Part shown: one piece after another, positions 61,189 through 64,000 of the stretch
Numbering within the stretch: the stretch's first letter is position 1
How the letters are laid out: every line of letters starts with the position of its first letter
Source of the DNA: Bacillus sp. EB600
GTDB lineage: Bacteria; Bacillota; Bacilli; Bacillales; Cytobacillaceae
DNA length: 64,000 nucleotides
Direction of reading: 5' to 3'
Assembly (NCBI RefSeq): GCF_024494385.1
Contig: NZ_JAEVLT010000013.1
Location: 1-64,000 of the forward strand
The notes under the pieces: generated by a model
Told to the model about the DNA's origin: nothing
What the model saw: only the letters and a program-made list of their open reading frames with translations
Database searches by the model: none
Made by a program: the position numbers and the translations under genes

Positions 61189-64000
61189 CTATATATTCAA
61201 TATTTCCCTAATTTCTTGTTCAGTTATTTTTGAGATTGCTTGATCTCCTGGCTGTACAACTGTATCGATTAATTCTTTTTTACTTTGTTGCAGCTCGTAT
61301 ATTTTTTCCTCAATTGTCCCTTGTGTGACCATTCGGATGACTTGAACAACATTCTTTTGACCAATCCTGTGAGCTCGTCCAGCAGCTTGCTCTTCAACTG
61401 CTGGATTCCACCAAAGATCATATAGGATGACTGTATCGGCACCAGTTAAATTTAACCCAGTATTTCCTGCTTTTAAGGAAAGCAGGAAAGCTTCTCCATT
61501 TCCTTGATTAAACTTTTCAACCATATCTATTCTTTCCTTTGGTGCTGTTTGACCGTCCAAATAGAAAAAATGTAAACCTGCCTTTGTTAACTGTTCACGA
61601 ATAATGGAAAGCATGCTCGTGAATTGTGAAAAAATCAGCAGCCGTCTGCCATTTTCCACTGCATTACCGACAATCTCCATTAATTGCTCCAGCTTACCAG
61701 AATCCCCTTTGTAATTTTCTAAAAACAAAGAAGGATGGCAGCATAGTTGACGCAATCTCGTCAAACCAGCCAAAATTTTGATCTGACTCTTTTGATATCC
61801 ATCCTTTTGAAGTGATTCTTTTGTTTCTCCCTGGATTCTTTCAAGATACGCTAAGTAAAGCTCCTTTTGCGGCTTCGTAAGCTCTGAATAATTAACAGTC
61901 TCAATTTTGTCTGGGAGTTCCTTTAATACGTCTCTTTTCATCCTTCGCAAAAGAAAAGGGCGAATCATCATAGATATCTTTTCTAGTTCAAGCTGACGAA
62001 ATGCCTTCTGATGAGGAAAAAAGTTTGGCATGATCGTTTGAAAAATCGACCAAAGCTCATCAATCGAATTTTCAATTGGTGTCCCACTTAGTGCGAAACA
62101 CGTTTCTGCTTGAATTTCTCTAACCGCTTTTGCAGTTTTGGTTGTATAATTTTTGATTACTTGTGCTTCATCTAAAATTAGTGTGCTAAATTGAAGCTGA
62201 TTATAATAATCAATATCTTGCCTTAATGTCGGATAGGAAGTAATCCATACATTTGGCAAGCAGTCACTTTGAAGCTTTTCCATTCGCTCCTGAGGTGAGC
62301 CAATCATTACCTCAACTGTTAATGAAGGTGCGAACTTTAGGAACTCGTTTTTCCAGTTATAGACGAGTGATGCAGGTGCAACAATCAACGTAGGTTTTGC
62401 ATATTTATTCACACTAAATTGTGATAAGATAAACGCAATGCTTTGCAATGTTTTCCCAAGGCCCATATCATCTGCAAGGATCCCACCGAGTTTGTATAGC
62501 TCAAGTGTTTTTAGCCACTGGAATCCATAATACTGATAGTCTCTTAATTCTGCCTGAAGCAGATCAGGAATTTCAAAATCTAGCTCCTCTGGATTTTTCA
62601 AGCGATTTAACAGCCGGCGAAACTGCTTTCCATACTTCGCTTTACCTCCATTTTCCTTATTAATCATTTCATCAAGCTGCATTCCCCTGTAGATCGGTAG
62701 CTTAATCGATTTCTGTTGCAACTGTTGTGGTCTAATATTGAAATCTTGAATGATATTCTGAATGGTTTGAAATTTGTCTGACTTCAGTGAGACAAATGCA
62801 CCATTAGCTAATCGGTAATATTTTTTCTTTTCAACAACAGATTGTAAAATATTTTGGATTTCTTCCTGTTCAATTCCTGCCATGTCAAAACCTATTTCTA
62901 ACCAGTTTCCGGAAGAATTTACTTCAATATTAGTAACTGGAGCATGCCGATCAGGTAAAACTAATGACTTAACAGCATTCGTTAAGAAAATTTCAACTTT
63001 CTCCTCAAGACTTGGGAGAATCTCATATAAAAATTCAAATATTCCTTCTTCTCCTTCTATATAAAGACCTTTCCCATTGAATTTTAGAGAAGTAGCTTCA
63101 ATCAACCCCATAATTGATTGTTCCTTTTCTGCATCCCTCATAATAATTGGGACACCTTTTTCCTGGGACTCTTGTTTAAATGGATCAAGCTTATGTTCAC
63201 CGTAATAGAATTCCAATGAAACATAGAGAATATTATTAACCAAATCGACATAAGCCTTTGCCTGTAGAGGAAACTTTACGATTTGGCTAGAAACTTTATC
63301 TGTCATTTCCAATTTACTGATTTTTTCTATAACCGGTACGACCTGTGATAAGAAAGGTTCAATTTGGTCAGTAGCAATTGGCAATATCGGGCTATTTGAC
63401 CTGTCAGTTACTTTTTTCAACTCTTCTAAAAATAATTGCTGCTCAGGCGAAATCTTATAAAAAATATTGTCTTGAACCATATACCCGTACAAGCCCAAAT
63501 ATTTAAAAGCCAGTAGATCTGTTACATCTAATTGAAATCCATTTGTCCTACCTTTATCTAATTGAATAGAAGCAGGCAGTTCATTATGAAAAATGGTAAT
63601 TTGATTAAAGGCTACTTCGCCTCTTTCAAAGCGGATTGGCCTGTTACTCAGCTTTTTCAATAGGTCATCAGCAATCATCGGAGGAATATTAATTTCTCGT
63701 TCGTCAGCCATTCCTGAACTTTGAAAATAAGAAGGCTGAAACTGTCGATAGAGTTCTTTATATTTTTCAGCTTCCTGTAAAAGATTAATAATTTCTTGAT
63801 CCTCCTGGGTAAACTGTTGCTCTGTAGGATCATATGTGAAGCTTTTTGTAAACGGATACTGAGCCTTTTTATCTATTGCTCTAAGAAAATCTGATATTTT
63901 CTTGACGACATATGTTCGTTTCTGGCCAACCTTCATCTCTAATTTTAGAAGATGTTGCGTTGCCTTGTAGGGCTTCTGTATTCTAATGATCCAATCTACC
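61189..64000 (-). CDS. ywqA: SNF2-family DNA helicase/ATPase (YwqA-like), 5' end beyond window
   Basis: DEAD-like/SNF2 ATPase, cytosolic, moving along duplex DNA. The N-terminal ~400 residues are the bacterial SNF2-associated region; the helicase core follows with DDMGLGKT (Walker A), LILDEAQ (Walker B), FALSGTPIENS and, in the second RecA-like lobe, LLSLKAGNTGLNLTGAD and AGRAHRIGQ. An internal ATG at 63936 gives 915 residues, but the frame stays open with family-like sequence (VDWIIRIQKPYKATQHLLKL) to the right edge, so the true start lies outside the window; many relatives carry an N-terminal SWIM zinc finger there. Role in DNA repair or transcription coupling is unproven. Confidence 0.95.
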   Translation of the reverse strand, partial: VDWIIRIQKPYKATQHLLKLEMKVGQKRTYVVKKISDFLRAIDKKAQYPFTKSFTYDPTEQQFTQEDQEIINLLQEAEKYKELYRQFQPSYFQSSGMADEREINIPPMIADDLLKKLSNRPIRFERGEVAFNQITIFHNELPASIQLDKGRTNGFQLDVTDLLAFKYLGLYGYMVQDNIFYKISPEQQLFLEELKKVTDRSNSPILPIATDQIEPFLSQVVPVIEKISKLEMTDKVSSQIVKFPLQAKAYVDLVNNILYVSLEFYYGEHKLDPFKQESQEKGVPIIMRDAEKEQSIMGLIEATSLKFNGKGLYIEGEEGIFEFLYEILPSLEEKVEIFLTNAVKSLVLPDRHAPVTNIEVNSSGNWLEIGFDMAGIEQEEIQNILQSVVEKKKYYRLANGAFVSLKSDKFQTIQNIIQDFNIRPQQLQQKSIKLPIYRGMQLDEMINKENGGKAKYGKQFRRLLNRLKNPEELDFEIPDLLQAELRDYQYYGFQWLKTLELYKLGGILADDMGLGKTLQSIAFILSQFSVNKYAKPTLIVAPASLVYNWKNEFLKFAPSLTVEVMIGSPQERMEKLQSDCLPNVWITSYPTLRQDIDYYNQLQFSTLILDEAQVIKNYTTKTAKAVREIQAETCFALSGTPIENSIDELWSIFQTIMPNFFPHQKAFRQLELEKISMMIRPFLLRRMKRDVLKELPDKIETVNYSELTKPQKELYLAYLERIQGETKESLQKDGYQKSQIKILAGLTRLRQLCCHPSLFLENYKGDSGKLEQLMEIVGNAVENGRRLLIFSQFTSMLSIIREQLTKAGLHFFYLDGQTAPKERIDMVEKFNQGNGEAFLLSLKAGNTGLNLTGADTVILYDLWWNPAVEEQAAGRAHRIGQKNVVQVIRMVTQGTIEEKIYELQQSKKELIDTVVQPGDQAISKITEQEIREILNI

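Overview
The window looks like a chromosomal segment of a low-GC, endospore-forming Bacillaceae (Bacillus/Neobacillus type). Evidence is a gerA-type germinant-receptor operon, two Spo0E-like phosphatase genes, consensus Spo0A boxes, strong AGGAGG-type ribosome binding sites and many U-tailed hairpin terminators. Several blocks match named Bacillus subtilis loci: yhfUTS, lnrJKLMN, rocA/rocD, nhaK, glpK, rlmCD. No rRNA, tRNA, CRISPR array, prophage or intact insertion sequence was seen.

Layout. 1-1.65 kb: glpK (minus) followed by a 52-bp tandem stem-loop repeat. 1.9-6.3 kb: germinant receptor A-C-D-B genes plus a decayed second gerB fragment. 6.2-9.5 kb: BirA-type operator and the bioY-acyl-CoA ligase-thiolase operon, the thiolase apparently starting at ATT. 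9.5-9.8 kb: a free-standing 23-residue peptide gene with its own promoter and terminator. 10-14.5 kb: AEC permease, LysR regulator, a gene behind three Spo0A boxes, a PAP2 phosphatase, an M50 peptidase. 14.6-16.4 kb: ammonium transporter paired with an unknown helical protein instead of a PII protein. 16.8-21.4 kb: NhaK antiporter, and an oligo-1,6-glucosidase co-transcribed with a MerR/TipA-type regulator. 21.6-27 kb: LnrJKLMN-type resistance system whose response regulator has an in-frame stop at codon 10. 27-30.2 kb: HD-GYP protein and NAD(P)HX repair enzyme. 30.2-31.9 kb: REP-like palindromes, small ORFs and an EamA transporter with an attenuator-like leader. 31.9-36 kb: rocA-rocD behind a sigma-54-type promoter, then an XRE-cupin regulator and a hypothetical gene. 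36.3-40.4 kb: amino-acid permease, a seven-copy 21-bp array, HIT protein, POT peptide transporter. 40.7-45.9 kb: an orphan tubulin/FtsZ-family GTPase, an SDR, two small proteins (one Spo0E-like) and a 794-residue protein that appears to join two isoprenoid-synthase-like modules. 46-52 kb: tandem AhpD-like protein, DRE-TIM aldolase, an IS605-type remnant, UvrA-like ABC protein, Dus enzyme. 52.4-59.2 kb: Spo0E-like protein, then a signalling cluster (CheR, a frameshifted hybrid kinase, and a REC-GGDEF-EAL-LuxR protein). 59.5-64 kb: RlmCD methyltransferase and a SNF2 helicase that runs off the right edge.

The most unusual items are the two-module isoprenoid synthase, the orphan tubulin-like GTPase, the 21-bp array, the peptide gene at 9676, and three apparent lesions or irregularities in otherwise intact genes: the nonsense codon in lnrK, the frameshift in the hybrid kinase, and the ATT start of the thiolase. 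All assignments are from reading the sequence; no database search was run.
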